Assembly: GCF_001721685.1 (NCBI RefSeq)
Contig: NZ_CP012502.1
Coordinates: 868,001-932,000 of the forward strand
Source of the DNA: Salisediminibacterium beveridgei
Lineage (GTDB): Bacteria > Bacillota > Bacilli > Bacillales > Salisediminibacteriaceae
DNA length: 64,000 nucleotides
Direction of reading: 5' to 3'
Part shown: piece by piece, positions 25,704 through 34,651 of the stretch
Numbering within the stretch: position 1 is the first letter of the stretch
Layout of the letters: each line of letters opens with the position of its first letter
Position numbers and translations under genes: made by a program
The notes under the pieces: model-generated
The model's input: the letters and a program-made list of their open reading frames with translations, nothing else
Told to the model about the DNA's origin: nothing
Database searches by the model: none

Positions 25704-27177
25704 AGCGCAGATCGGCATGGTCATGAACCTCGATAAGTGTATCGGTTGTCATACGTGCAGCATTACGTGCAAAAACACCTGGACGAACCGTCAGGGTGCG
25801 GAGTATATGTATTTTAACAATGTGGAAACGAAGCCCGGCATCGGGTATCCGAAGCAGTGGGAAGACCAGGACCGCTATAAAGGCGGCTGGGAGCGGCGCA
25901 AGGGCAAGCTGGAACTGAAATCCGGGGCGAAGGCGACAAGGCTTCTGAACTTGTTCTACAACCCGTATCAGCCGTCCATTGAAGATTATTTTGAACCGTG
26001 GTCCTACGATTACGAGAACCTCTTTGATCCAAGAGAGCGGAAGACCCAGCCCGTGGCACGGGCAAAATCCCAGCTCACCCAGGAGTTTATCGATTTAAAC
26101 TGGGGTCCGAACTGGGAAGACGATCTGGCCGGAGCCCATATTACCGGGCTCCAGGACCCGAACGTCAAGAAGATGGAAGAGTCGATCCGTACGGAATTTG
26201 AAGATGTCTTCATGATGTACCTGCCGAGAATCTGTGAACACTGCATCAATGCCCCGTGTGTGGCGTCGTGCCCATCGGGAGCTATCTACAAGCGGGACGA
26301 AGACGGGATCGTTCTCGTGGATCAGGAAGCCTGCCGGGGCTGGCGGCACTGCATCACGTCCTGCCCTTACAAAAAAGTCTATTTCAACTGGGAAACGAAC
26401 AAAGCGGAGAAATGCACCATGTGCTTCCCGCGGATTGAAAACGGACAGCCGACCATTTGTGCCGAAACCTGTGTCGGCCGCATGCGTTACATGGGTGTCA
26501 TGCTCTACGACGCAGACCGGGTGGAGGAAATGGCGAACACCGAGGACGAAAAGGAGCTCTACCATAAGCAGCTGGAGATCTTCCTGGATCCCAATGACCC
26601 GGAAATCTATCAACAGGCACTAAAGGATGGCATTCCAAAAGACGTCCTGGAAGCGGCGAAAGCGTCACCGATCAAAAAGATGATCACCGATTGGAAAGTG
26701 GCTTTGCCGCTTCATCCGGAATACCGCACGATGCCGATGGTCTGGTATATTCCGCCACTGAGCCCGATCATGAATCTCGTGGACGATGCAGACACGAAGA
26801 GCGGTGCAGACCAGCTCTTCCCGGCAATTGACGAGATGCGGATTCCCATCGAATACCTGGCGGAGCTCTTAACCGCGGGGGACACCTTTCATATCCGCCA
26901 CGTCTTAAAAAAGATGGCGGTGATGCGCGACTATATGCGCACGAAACAGACCGGCCGTGAATTTGACGCAGCGGTCTGTGATGAACTGGGTCTCACGGAG
27001 AAGGATATTCAGGAGATGTACCGGCTGTTGGCCATTGCCAAGTATGAAGACCGCTTTGTGATTCCTGTCAGTGAGAAAGAATACGCAGACGACCTGTACC
27101 AGATGCAAGGCGAATGCGGCCTTGATTTTGACGGGGGTCCTGGAAGCTGTTCAGTTTTACAGGGACAGAAAGGATGA
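25693..27177 (+). CDS. narH: Respiratory nitrate reductase, beta subunit
   Basis: A 494-residue electron-transfer subunit with four iron-sulfur clusters. The cysteine groups are CIGCHTCSITC (residues 17-27), CEHCINAPCVASC, CRGWRHCITSC, where Trp replaces one Cys and marks the [3Fe-4S] cluster, and CTMC with a later AETC. It passes electrons from the NarI hemes to NarG. The ATG lies inside the end of narG and its stop overlaps narJ (ATGA), so the operon is tightly coupled. Confidence 0.98.
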   Translation: MNIKAQIGMVMNLDKCIGCHTCSITCKNTWTNRQGAEYMYFNNVETKPGIGYPKQWEDQDRYKGGWERRKGKLELKSGAKATRLLNLFYNPYQPSIEDYFEPWSYDYENLFDPRERKTQPVARAKSQLTQEFIDLNWGPNWEDDLAGAHITGLQDPNVKKMEESIRTEFEDVFMMYLPRICEHCINAPCVASCPSGAIYKRDEDGIVLVDQEACRGWRHCITSCPYKKVYFNWETNKAEKCTMCFPRIENGQPTICAETCVGRMRYMGVMLYDADRVEEMANTEDEKELYHKQLEIFLDPNDPEIYQQALKDGIPKDVLEAAKASPIKKMITDWKVALPLHPEYRTMPMVWYIPPLSPIMNLVDDADTKSGADQLFPAIDEMRIPIEYLAELLTAGDTFHIRHVLKKMAVMRDYMRTKQTGREFDAAVCDELGLTEKDIQEMYRLLAIAKYEDRFVIPVSEKEYADDLYQMQGECGLDFDGGPGSCSVLQGQKG

Positions 27178-27728
27178 GTCTGATGCTCAGAAAAAAAGCC
27201 ATAAAAGCAGACACCGTATACAGCATCATCAGCTATTTGCTGCAGTACCCGTCCAAAGAAATCACATCTTCGATCGCAATCATTAAAGAAACGATCGGGG
27301 ATATGGAACATCCGCAGCTTTATATGCACTTTTCTTCGTTTTTTCACTGGGTGACGGACATGACCGAAGCCCAGTGGGAAGATCACTATATTCAAATGTT
27401 TGATTTCGGCAAGAAAACGAACCTGTATATTTCTTATGATCTGAAAGGCGAGGACAAAGAGCGGGGAACGGTTTTATTAAACATGAAACAGGCTTACCAG
27501 GCAGGTGGATTCAAGGTGGACTGCGGGGAACTGCCGGACTATTTGCCGATGATGCTCGAATTTTGCGCGCACGCAGCACCTGAGGATCGAAAGAAACTGA
27601 TTGAAACCTACTTTCCACAAATCAAAGGCATTCGTGAAGGTCTGGTGGAAGCGCAGAGTGGCTACACATTCATACTGGATGCACTGCTCGTGACCCTGGA
27701 AAATGACGGGATCCGCCGTGCAGCCTGA
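27174..27728 (+). CDS. narJ: Nitrate reductase assembly chaperone
   Basis: A 184-residue cytoplasmic chaperone of the NarJ/DmsD type that holds apo-NarG for insertion of the molybdenum and FS0 cofactors. It is helical, with the family segment ELPDYLPMMLEFCAHA (about residues 118-133) and YISYDLKGEDKERG. The ATG overlaps the narH stop. A second ATG nine bases on is an alternative start. Confidence 0.92.
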   Translation: MSLMLRKKAIKADTVYSIISYLLQYPSKEITSSIAIIKETIGDMEHPQLYMHFSSFFHWVTDMTEAQWEDHYIQMFDFGKKTNLYISYDLKGEDKERGTVLLNMKQAYQAGGFKVDCGELPDYLPMMLEFCAHAAPEDRKKLIETYFPQIKGIREGLVEAQSGYTFILDALLVTLENDGIRRAA

Positions 27729-27750
27729 AAAAAAAGGGGAGTGAAACATA

Positions 27751-28434
27751 ATGGAATGGCTATTGTGGGGAATCTTCCCCTATCTGGTACTGCTGGTTTT
27801 CATCGGTGGGCACTTGATCCGTTATCAATATGATCAATTGGGCTGGACCGTAAAATCCAGCGAGTTTTTGAGCAAAAAAGATTTACGTTACGGGATTATG
27901 CTGCTGCACTGGGGGATTATCTTTGTCTTTATCGGTCACGTTTTGGGATTGATCATTCCAAAAGGTTTCTATGATGCAGTAGGCATCACGAAAGACGCGT
28001 ATCATCTGCTGGCGATCGGTGCGGGTATACCCGCCGGGCTCGCAGCCTTTATCGGTATCTTGCTCTTGGTGAAAAGACGCTTCACCAATCCGCGGGTGAA
28101 ACAGACCACGTCCAGAGCGGATACCGTCGCGCTCCTGGCCCTGCTCGTCGTGGTGGGCTCCGGGTTGTCGGCGACGTTTATGAATATCGATTCACAGGGT
28201 TTCGACTACAGAACGACGATCTCACCGTGGTTCAGAGGGCTGTTTTATTTCAACGTGCAGCCTGAGCTGATGGCGGATGTGCCGGTCTGGTTCAAGACCC
28301 ATGTCCTGGCGTCGTTCACCTTTTTCGCGATCTGGCCGTTTACCCGGATGGTGCACGTCTTCAGTTTACCGTTTATGTATCTGACGAGAAGCCCGATCAT
28401 CTTTCGGAAAAAGAGAAATAAAAATGCAGCTTAA
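27751..28434 (+). CDS. narI: Respiratory nitrate reductase, gamma subunit (cytochrome b)
   Basis: A 227-residue diheme membrane anchor with five predicted segments that oxidises menaquinol. Candidate heme ligands are the His in LVFIGGHLIRYQYD and LLHWGIIFVFIGHVLG, and a C-terminal pair in FKTHVLASF and TRMVHVFSLP. The GGGGAG site sits 12 bases before the ATG. It ends narGHJI, with a NarK gene 34 bases later in the same direction. Confidence 0.95.
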   Translation: MEWLLWGIFPYLVLLVFIGGHLIRYQYDQLGWTVKSSEFLSKKDLRYGIMLLHWGIIFVFIGHVLGLIIPKGFYDAVGITKDAYHLLAIGAGIPAGLAAFIGILLLVKRRFTNPRVKQTTSRADTVALLALLVVVGSGLSATFMNIDSQGFDYRTTISPWFRGLFYFNVQPELMADVPVWFKTHVLASFTFFAIWPFTRMVHVFSLPFMYLTRSPIIFRKKRNKNAA

Positions 28435-28468
28435 TGATTTTCAATGATATAAAGGGGAGGCATATCCA

Positions 28469-29767
28469 ATGGGAGTAAAACATATTGACTACTGGGATCC
28501 CAACGACCAGGATTTCTGGGAGCGCGAGGGGAAGCGCCATGCCAGGCGCAATCTGTGGATTTCAGTACCGGCCTTGTTTTTGGCCTTTGCCGTCTGGCAA
28601 ATCTGGTCGGTTGTCGCCGTCAATCTGAACAGCGTGGGCTTTGATTTCACCGCTTCCGAGCTCTTTACGCTGGCCGCCTTGCCGGGTTTGACGGGGGCAA
28701 CCTTACGAATTTTCTTTACCTTTTTACCGGGGATCGTCGGAGGCAGGAATTTCACGGTCATCAGCACCGCATTACTCTTGTTGCCGACGATCGGGATCGG
28801 CTTTGCCGTGCAGAACCCTGACACCTCCTTTGCCACGATGGCCATCCTGGCCGCCTTGTGCGGGATCGGCGGCGGAAATTTTTCATCATCGATGGCGAAC
28901 ATCAGCCCGTTCTTTCCGAAAAAAGAACAGGGCGGGGCCCTAGGCATCAATGCCGGCATCGGAAACCTTGGTGTCAGTGCAGTTCAATTTCTGACGCCGG
29001 TTGTCATTGGTCTGGGCTTTATCGGGGCGATGACCGGTTCATCCCAGACCATTGCCGACGGACGGGAAGTCTGGATTCAAAATGCCGCCTTCGTCTGGGT
29101 GGTTCCGATTGTAATTGTCACCATCGCCGCTTATTTCGGGATGAACAATCTGCCGGGTACAAAGCGCAGTTTCAAGGAACAGTCTGTGATATTCAAGAAT
29201 AAGCATACTTGGATTATGACGTGGCTCTATACGATGTGTTTCGGTTCTTTTATCGGGTATGCAGCGGCCTTTCCACTGTTGATTAATTCCCAGTTTCCGG
29301 AACTTGGAATGAGTAGCCTGGCTTTTCTGGGGCCGCTGATCGGGGCCCTGATCCGGCCGGTGGGCGGTTGGATTTCCGATAAGCTCGGAGGCGCCATCGT
29401 GACGTTCTGGGACATCGTCATCATGATTGCCGCAACCATAGGGGTTATTTTCTTTATTCAAATCAATCACTTTCCCGGGTTTCTGATGATGTTCCTCATT
29501 TTGTTTATGACAACAGGAATTGCAAACGGATCAACATTCCGGATGATTCCGGTGATTTTTCCGGCGAAGGAAGCTCCGGCTGTTCTTGGATTCACAGCGG
29601 CGATTGCTGCATATGGAGCCTTTTTGATCCCGAACATCTTCGGGTGGTCCATCGATACGATGGGCTCGTCCATCTTTGCCCTTGTCATCTTTATCGTTTA
29701 CTACGTGATCAGTCTGGTCATCACCTGGTATTATTATGCCCGAAAGAATGCGGAAGTGAAGTGCTGA
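28469..29767 (+). CDS. narK: NarK-family nitrate/nitrite transporter
   Basis: A 432-residue major facilitator protein with about twelve segments. The family nitrate signature is visible twice: GIGGGNFSSSMANISPFFP (about residues 130-148) and, in the second half, GIANGSTFRMIPVIFP. Basic residues in the TM2 and TM8 regions (TLRIFFTF and ALIRPVGG) are the usual nitrate ligands. The N-terminus begins IDYWDPNDQDFWEREGKRHA, typical of the NarK2/NarU-like proton-coupled importers. It is probably co-transcribed with narGHJI and provides the substrate. Confidence 0.94.
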   Translation: MGVKHIDYWDPNDQDFWEREGKRHARRNLWISVPALFLAFAVWQIWSVVAVNLNSVGFDFTASELFTLAALPGLTGATLRIFFTFLPGIVGGRNFTVISTALLLLPTIGIGFAVQNPDTSFATMAILAALCGIGGGNFSSSMANISPFFPKKEQGGALGINAGIGNLGVSAVQFLTPVVIGLGFIGAMTGSSQTIADGREVWIQNAAFVWVVPIVIVTIAAYFGMNNLPGTKRSFKEQSVIFKNKHTWIMTWLYTMCFGSFIGYAAAFPLLINSQFPELGMSSLAFLGPLIGALIRPVGGWISDKLGGAIVTFWDIVIMIAATIGVIFFIQINHFPGFLMMFLILFMTTGIANGSTFRMIPVIFPAKEAPAVLGFTAAIAAYGAFLIPNIFGWSIDTMGSSIFALVIFIVYYVISLVITWYYYARKNAEVKC

Positions 29768-29797
29768 TGGACTGTTGAACAGAAAGGTTGATTCAGG

Positions 29798-31288
29798 ATG
29801 CGTCCAAAACAGGTAATGAATATGAAGAATCCGCAAATCCGAACGCTGCACTATACATGGCTCGCCTTCTTCATCGCCTTTTTTGCCTGGTTTAACATGG
29901 CGCCGTTGACGGCGATGATGACTGCCAGTGAAGACTGGCTGACAAGAAGTCATCTGGAGGCGCTGGCGATCGTGAACCTGGCCCTCACGATTCCGGCACG
30001 GGTCATCATCGGCTCCCTTCTCGACCGGTATGGGCCGCGGCGGGTGTTCAGTCTGCTTTTGATTGTCATGGCGGTACCGATATTGATGTTTGCCCTTGGA
30101 ACCACGTTTATGCAGCTCTTGATTGCACGGCTCTTCATCAGCTGTATTGGGGCGAGTTTTGTCGTGGGTATCCGGATGGTGTCCGAATGGTTTCCACCGC
30201 GTCAGGTCGGGTTTGCGGAAGGGTTCTACGCAGGTTTTGGGAACTTCGGATCGGCGGCAGCCGCAATCGTGCTGCCCTGGCTCGCCCTGTATCTTTTCGG
30301 TGGGGATGACGGCTGGCGATACGCCGTGGCTCTCACCGGATTGATGTGTTTTGCTTATGGCCTGTTTTACTGGCGCGTCGCGAGGGATACACCGGCGGGG
30401 AAGACGTTTGTCCGGGCAAAGAAAGCAGGGGCCATGGAAGTGAGCAGTTACCGTGATCTCGTCTGGCTGATCCTGTGGACCCTGCCGTTAAACGGTGCCC
30501 TGTTGATTCTTGCCTGGCGTCTTATGACGATGGATTTTCTCACGAGTAATGCCTTTCAACTGATTGCCGTCTTTCTTGTACTGGCTACCGTCTATCAGGT
30601 GATTCAGATTCTGCGGGTGAACCTGCCCATGCTCCGTAAAGGGATCCCAAAAGATGACCGGTACCGGTTTAAGAATGTGATTGCCCTGAACACGACGTAT
30701 TTTGCGAACTTCGGTGCAGAACTCGCCATCGTTTCCATGCTGCCGCTGTTTTTTCTGGAGACTTTTGCGCTGGATCCGGCGGTGGCCGGGATTATGGCGG
30801 CCTCCTTTGCCTTTGTGAACCTGTTTGCCAGACCGGTTGGCGGCTGGCTCAGTGACCGGATGGGCAACCGTAAACGGACGATGCTGATTTACATGCTCGG
30901 CATCAGTGGTGGTCTGTTCGGGATGTCGATGATCGATTCCGGGTGGCCGCTGATCCTGGCCGTGGCGATGACGTTTGTGACGTCTCTCTTTATCCAGGGA
31001 GCGGAAGGAGCGACTTTTGCGATCATCCCTTTTGTGAAAAAAAGACTGACCGGACAGGTGTCAGGGATGGCCGGTGCTTATGGCAATGTGGGATCTGTGG
31101 TTTACCTGACGATCTATACTTTCACTGGAGCGTCGACGTTTTTCATGATCCTCGCTATCGGCGCTTTCATGAGCTTTCTGTTCTGTCTGTTTCTCCTGGA
31201 CGAACCGGAAGATTCCTTCGGGGAGGAGTATAACCTCTCGTCTGTGGACCGTGAACAACAGGAAGCGTTGCTGGAGGAAAGTTCTTGA
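29798..31288 (+). CDS. Second NarK/NRT-type nitrate-nitrite transporter
   Basis: A 496-residue major facilitator protein with about twelve segments, distinct from the NarK just upstream. It has LDRYGPRRVFS after TM2, FVVGIRMVSEWFPPRQVGFAEGFYAGFGNFGSA in the nitrate-signature position and GAEGATFAIIPFVKKRLTGQVSGMAGAYGNVG in the second half. A large acidic tail follows. Tandem NarK genes often split into a proton-nitrate importer and a nitrate/nitrite antiporter; which role each has cannot be read here. The start ATG at 29798 has AGAAAGG about 12 bases upstream. Confidence 0.9.
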   Translation: MRPKQVMNMKNPQIRTLHYTWLAFFIAFFAWFNMAPLTAMMTASEDWLTRSHLEALAIVNLALTIPARVIIGSLLDRYGPRRVFSLLLIVMAVPILMFALGTTFMQLLIARLFISCIGASFVVGIRMVSEWFPPRQVGFAEGFYAGFGNFGSAAAAIVLPWLALYLFGGDDGWRYAVALTGLMCFAYGLFYWRVARDTPAGKTFVRAKKAGAMEVSSYRDLVWLILWTLPLNGALLILAWRLMTMDFLTSNAFQLIAVFLVLATVYQVIQILRVNLPMLRKGIPKDDRYRFKNVIALNTTYFANFGAELAIVSMLPLFFLETFALDPAVAGIMAASFAFVNLFARPVGGWLSDRMGNRKRTMLIYMLGISGGLFGMSMIDSGWPLILAVAMTFVTSLFIQGAEGATFAIIPFVKKRLTGQVSGMAGAYGNVGSVVYLTIYTFTGASTFFMILAIGAFMSFLFCLFLLDEPEDSFGEEYNLSSVDREQQEALLEESS

Positions 31289-31337
31289 TCACCTTCCATG
31301 TTATGATACGGTGTGAGTATGACCGAAGAAAAGAGAG

Positions 31338-31377
31338 AAGACCTGAAAGGCGGATCATGATCTGCTTTTCAGGTCTT
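31338..31377 (+). terminator. Terminator after the nar/narK genes
   Basis: AGACCTGAAA and TTTTCAGGTCT pair around GGCGGATCATGATCTGC, and a short T-rich tract follows. Confidence 0.65.
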
Positions 31378-31551
31378 TGTTATAGTCATCTATATTGGTT
31401 CCATGAAAAAACAGTCACCCTAGTAAAGGGATATGATACAATAATTGTAAATGATTATACTATAGGATCAAATGAACGAATCGATTCAGAAACGGTTGCC
31501 CTGTCTCAATATATTAACGGGGTGGGAGTATTTTAAAGGAGGACATAAAAA

Positions 31552-31722
31552 ATGGTATATAGAATTCTTTTGATCATAACCATCCTAATCGTGATCGTAA
31601 ATTTTTTAATCACGCCATTGTTTTTCGACAACAGGCCTGATGATACCGGAACATTCATCGCATTGATTTTGATTTGTATCATTCTCTCGAAACTCCTGGA
31701 AGATCAAAAAGTAAAGAAATAA
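31552..31722 (+). CDS. Small two-segment membrane protein (56 residues)
   Basis: A strong AAAGGAGG stands 9 bases before the ATG, and the 56 residues form two hydrophobic segments (residues 4-25 and 36-49) joined by a short FDNRPDDTG loop, with a basic tail DQKVKK. No family is recognised. It lies alone between the nar genes and the second ABC operon and has its own terminator, so it is probably a real small gene. Confidence 0.65.
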   Translation: MVYRILLIITILIVIVNFLITPLFFDNRPDDTGTFIALILICIILSKLLEDQKVKK

Positions 31723-31810
31723 TTACAGAATCAATAGTCGTTTCATCGTTGAAAAAGATCCATGTTCAGTCATTGATAACCGCTCACTGTTCACTAACCG
31801 ATATGAAAGG

Positions 31811-31849
31811 CCTGAAATGCGGGGAGATCCCTGAATTTCAGGTTTTTTG
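31811..31849 (+). terminator. Terminator of the small membrane-protein gene
   Basis: CCTGAAAT and ATTTCAGG with an inner GGGGAGATCCC pair form a hairpin followed by TTTTTTG. Confidence 0.8.
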
Positions 31850-31914
31850 TATTGAAGATGACGTTTGTTCAACGATAATTAATACTATTCAAATAGGGAA
31901 AATTTGAAAAACGG

Positions 31915-31943
31915 TTGACTTCTTTTTCCCTCCTGTCTATACT
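31915..31943 (+). promoter_or_regulatory. SigA-type promoter of the second ABC operon
   Basis: TTGACT (31915-31920) and TATACT (31938-31943) with a 17-base spacer, about 50 bases before the ATPase gene. No FNR box is seen here, so this operon may not be under oxygen control. Confidence 0.8.
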
Positions 31944-31995
31944 ACAATCTATACCCGAGTAAATAGATAAGATTAATATATATAGGAGGGTGTTT

Positions 31996-32841
31996 ATGGA
32001 GGAAGTGGTGATGAAAGAGCTGGAAAAAACGTTTCCCGGAGCGGATGGCCAACCAGGCAATACCGTGTTCAGGGACGTTGACTTGCATATTAAAAAAGGA
32101 GAATTTGTTTCCTTACTGGGTCCGTCAGGCTGTGGGAAATCAACCCTCCTGAATATCGTCGCCGGGCTCGATCAGCCGACAAACGGCGAAGTAAGGGCCG
32201 GACACCGGGTGATCGAAGCACCTGGATCGGACCGGGGCGTCGTATTTCAGGAAGCGGCACTGATGCCGTGGCTCACGGTGAAAGACAATGTGATCTTCGG
32301 GATGCGAAAAGGCTACAGCAAAGCGGAAGCATCCGATCGGGCCGACAGTTACCTGAAAATGGTGCACCTGACCCGTTTTCACGGCTCCTATCCCCACGAA
32401 CTGTCCGGGGGGATGAAGCAGCGGGTCGCCATTGCCAGAGCGCTGGCGATGAATCCGAACATTCTGTTGATGGATGAACCGTTCGGTGCCCTGGATGAAC
32501 AGACACGGATGATGCTGCATAAGGAAATTGATGCGATCTGGCGGGAAACCCGCAAAACGATCCTGTTCGTGACCCATAACATCAGGGAATCAATCCTGCT
32601 CAGTGACCGGATCGTGTTGATGGGCACGAGACCAGGAGGGATCAGAAAGATCTTCAAGGTCCCCTTGGAGCGGCCAAGGTCCCTTGCGTCACCGGAGCTG
32701 GTGGCACTGGAAGAAGAGATTATGGAGATACTCGGTAAGGAAATCGACAAAGTGATGAAAGAGGAGATTGGTGATGACTACACTGCTACGGAGAATCGTG
32801 TTCTTTCTGGGGATGATCGTTATATGGGAGATGGTATATAG
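31996..32841 (+). CDS. ABC importer ATPase (SsuB/NrtD type), second system
   Basis: A 281-residue ATPase with Walker A GPSGCGKST, Q-loop VFQEAALMPWLTV, signature LSGGMKQRVAIARAL, Walker B ILLMDEPFGALD and switch His in LFVTHNIRESILLSD. It belongs to the nitrate/sulfonate/taurine branch. The ATG at 31996 is used (AGGAGGG, 6 bases upstream); a GTG two codons earlier overlaps that site. Its last ~22 codons overlap the permease gene in another frame, an unusually long overlap of 68 bases that suggests tight coupling. Confidence 0.93.
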   Translation: MEEVVMKELEKTFPGADGQPGNTVFRDVDLHIKKGEFVSLLGPSGCGKSTLLNIVAGLDQPTNGEVRAGHRVIEAPGSDRGVVFQEAALMPWLTVKDNVIFGMRKGYSKAEASDRADSYLKMVHLTRFHGSYPHELSGGMKQRVAIARALAMNPNILLMDEPFGALDEQTRMMLHKEIDAIWRETRKTILFVTHNIRESILLSDRIVLMGTRPGGIRKIFKVPLERPRSLASPELVALEEEIMEILGKEIDKVMKEEIGDDYTATENRVLSGDDRYMGDGI

Positions 32842-33538
32842 AATCTACTCCAGGCAGACAGAAATGTTTCCCTCACCGTTTGGATCCGTGCAGCAGTTGT
32901 ACATCGGACTGTTTGAAACAGGGATTCTGGCTACGGCACTCGGTGAGAGTATGCAACGGATCGTTATCGGTTTTACACTGGCGCTTTTAATCGGAGGGCT
33001 CCTGGGCATCCTCATCGGTGTTTCGAAAATTGCCGATGAAACCGTCGGTTCCCTGGTGGTTGCCTTGCAGTCCGTGCCGAGTATTGTCTGGCTGCCGCTT
33101 GCTCTCGTCATGTTCCAGGGCGGAGAGGCTGCCATTTATTTCGTTGTCATTCTCGGCGGAACCTGGGCGATGACGATGAATATGCGGATGGGGATCAAAA
33201 ATGTTCAACCCGTCTTGTTACGGGCAGCCCGGACCATGGGTTACAACCAGACGGAACTGATCTGGAAGGTCATGCTGCCGGCATCCATTCCTTCGGTGTT
33301 AACCGGTGCAAGACTTGCCTGGGCCTTCGGATGGCGTGCCTTGATGGCCGCAGAACTGATCGGCCGGGGCGGCCTCGGCAGAACGCTCATGGATGCCAGG
33401 GACTTTTTCAATATGGAACTGGTCGTCGCGATCATGATCATCATTTCCACCATCGGCCTGATCGTTGAGTATTTTATTTTTTCAAGGATCGAACGAAAAG
33501 TGTTATCACGCTGGGGTTTAACGCCAACAGCAGCATAA
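32774..33538 (+). CDS. ABC importer permease (SsuC/NrtB type), second system
   Basis: A 254-residue six-segment permease. It has the N-terminal TEMFPSPFGSVQQL motif and a coupling loop RAARTMGYNQTELIWKVMLP followed by ASIPSVLTGARLAWAFGWR. It starts inside the ATPase gene (ATG at 32774 after GAGGAG) and precedes the binding protein by 34 bases. Confidence 0.93.
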   Translation: MTTLLRRIVFFLGMIVIWEMVYRIYSRQTEMFPSPFGSVQQLYIGLFETGILATALGESMQRIVIGFTLALLIGGLLGILIGVSKIADETVGSLVVALQSVPSIVWLPLALVMFQGGEAAIYFVVILGGTWAMTMNMRMGIKNVQPVLLRAARTMGYNQTELIWKVMLPASIPSVLTGARLAWAFGWRALMAAELIGRGGLGRTLMDARDFFNMELVVAIMIIISTIGLIVEYFIFSRIERKVLSRWGLTPTAA

Positions 33539-33572
33539 AATAAACCGAAAAACAACAAAGGAGGACGACAGA

Positions 33573-34586
33573 ATGAAAAAGAGTATTGCAGGAATCGTGG
33601 GAAGTGGACTATTGGTGTTGGCAGCGTGCGGAAATGAAGATGCATCACCAGCCTCCGCAGAAAATCAGGAGCCTGATGACAAAGAAACCAATATTGGCTA
33701 TTTCCCGAACCTTGACCATGCGGCCGGAATTATTGGGAAGGAAAAAGGGTATTTTGCAGATGAACTGGGCGATGCCATTGATTTTCAGAATTTCCCGAAC
33801 GGCAATGAATTCATTGATGCCCTGGATACAGGGATCATTGATCTGGGCTATGTGGGACCAGGTCCGGCCATTAACTATTACCTCTCAGGCGGTGACGTTG
33901 TCGTCATCGGCGCTGCGGCGAACGGGGCGACCCTGATCGTCTCCCGTGAAGGCAGCGGCATTCACGAAGTGGAGGATTTTGCAGGGCATTCCTTTTCGAC
34001 CCCGGGGAACGGGTGCACACATAACGTCCAGCTCGAACAGATGCTGCTGGAAAAAGGCTTGAAGACGAACCGCCGTGGCGGCGAAGTGGAACATCAGTCC
34101 CGGGTCAATCCATCGAGCATGGTAGCGATGTTTGAACAGGGTCAGATTGACGGTGCCGCAGCGCCTGAACCTTGGGGAACGCTCCTCGTGGAAGAGCATA
34201 ACGCCAATGTGGTTGCCGAATGGGACGAGGTGTTTCTGGGTGAAGAACTGGCCAGTGTTGTTCTTGTTACCACAGGTGAATTCCTGGAAGAGAATCCGGA
34301 GAAGGTGGAACAGGCGCTGAAAGCCCACAAGAAGTCCGTGGCATTCGCACAGGACAATGAAGAAGAAACCCTGGCTTCTGTTAATGACCTGATTTACGAT
34401 CTGACACAGACACGCCTGCCCGAAGACGTGCTGACGAAAGCGTGGCAGCGTATGGAAGTGACGACAGAAACCCATGCAGACGCACTGCAGGCATGGGCCG
34501 ACGCATCGTATGAACAGGAATTCATGGACGCCGATCCGGATCTGGACGGGTTTGTGGATACCAGTCTATTGGAGAGTATTGAATAG
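33573..34586 (+). CDS. ABC importer substrate-binding lipoprotein, second system
   Basis: A 337-residue lipoprotein with lipobox LAAC at Cys19. The SsuA/NMT1-type fold is shown by IGYFPNLDHAAGIIGKEKGYF, DTGIIDLGYVGPGPAINYYL, FSTPGNGCTHNVQLEQMLLE and IDGAAAPEPWGTLL. It captures a small anion-like ligand and hands it to the permease. The location between nitrate reductase and nitrite reductase genes suggests nitrate, nitrite or a related ion, but sulfonate is equally typical of the family. AAAGGAGG precedes the ATG. Confidence 0.9.
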   Translation: MKKSIAGIVGSGLLVLAACGNEDASPASAENQEPDDKETNIGYFPNLDHAAGIIGKEKGYFADELGDAIDFQNFPNGNEFIDALDTGIIDLGYVGPGPAINYYLSGGDVVVIGAAANGATLIVSREGSGIHEVEDFAGHSFSTPGNGCTHNVQLEQMLLEKGLKTNRRGGEVEHQSRVNPSSMVAMFEQGQIDGAAAPEPWGTLLVEEHNANVVAEWDEVFLGEELASVVLVTTGEFLEENPEKVEQALKAHKKSVAFAQDNEEETLASVNDLIYDLTQTRLPEDVLTKAWQRMEVTTETHADALQAWADASYEQEFMDADPDLDGFVDTSLLESIE

Positions 34587-34598
34587 ATTAACTGAAAT

Positions 34599-34646
34599 AC
34601 CGGCACGATCGCTTTTCCCTGAACGGGAGCGGTCGTGCCGGTTTTT
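34599..34646. terminator. Terminator after the second ABC operon
   Basis: ACCGGCACGATCGC...GCGGTCGTGCCGGT pair over about 14 bp and TTTTTG follows. It also suits the end of the convergent Crp/Fnr gene. Confidence 0.9.
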
Positions 34647-34651
34647 GTTGT

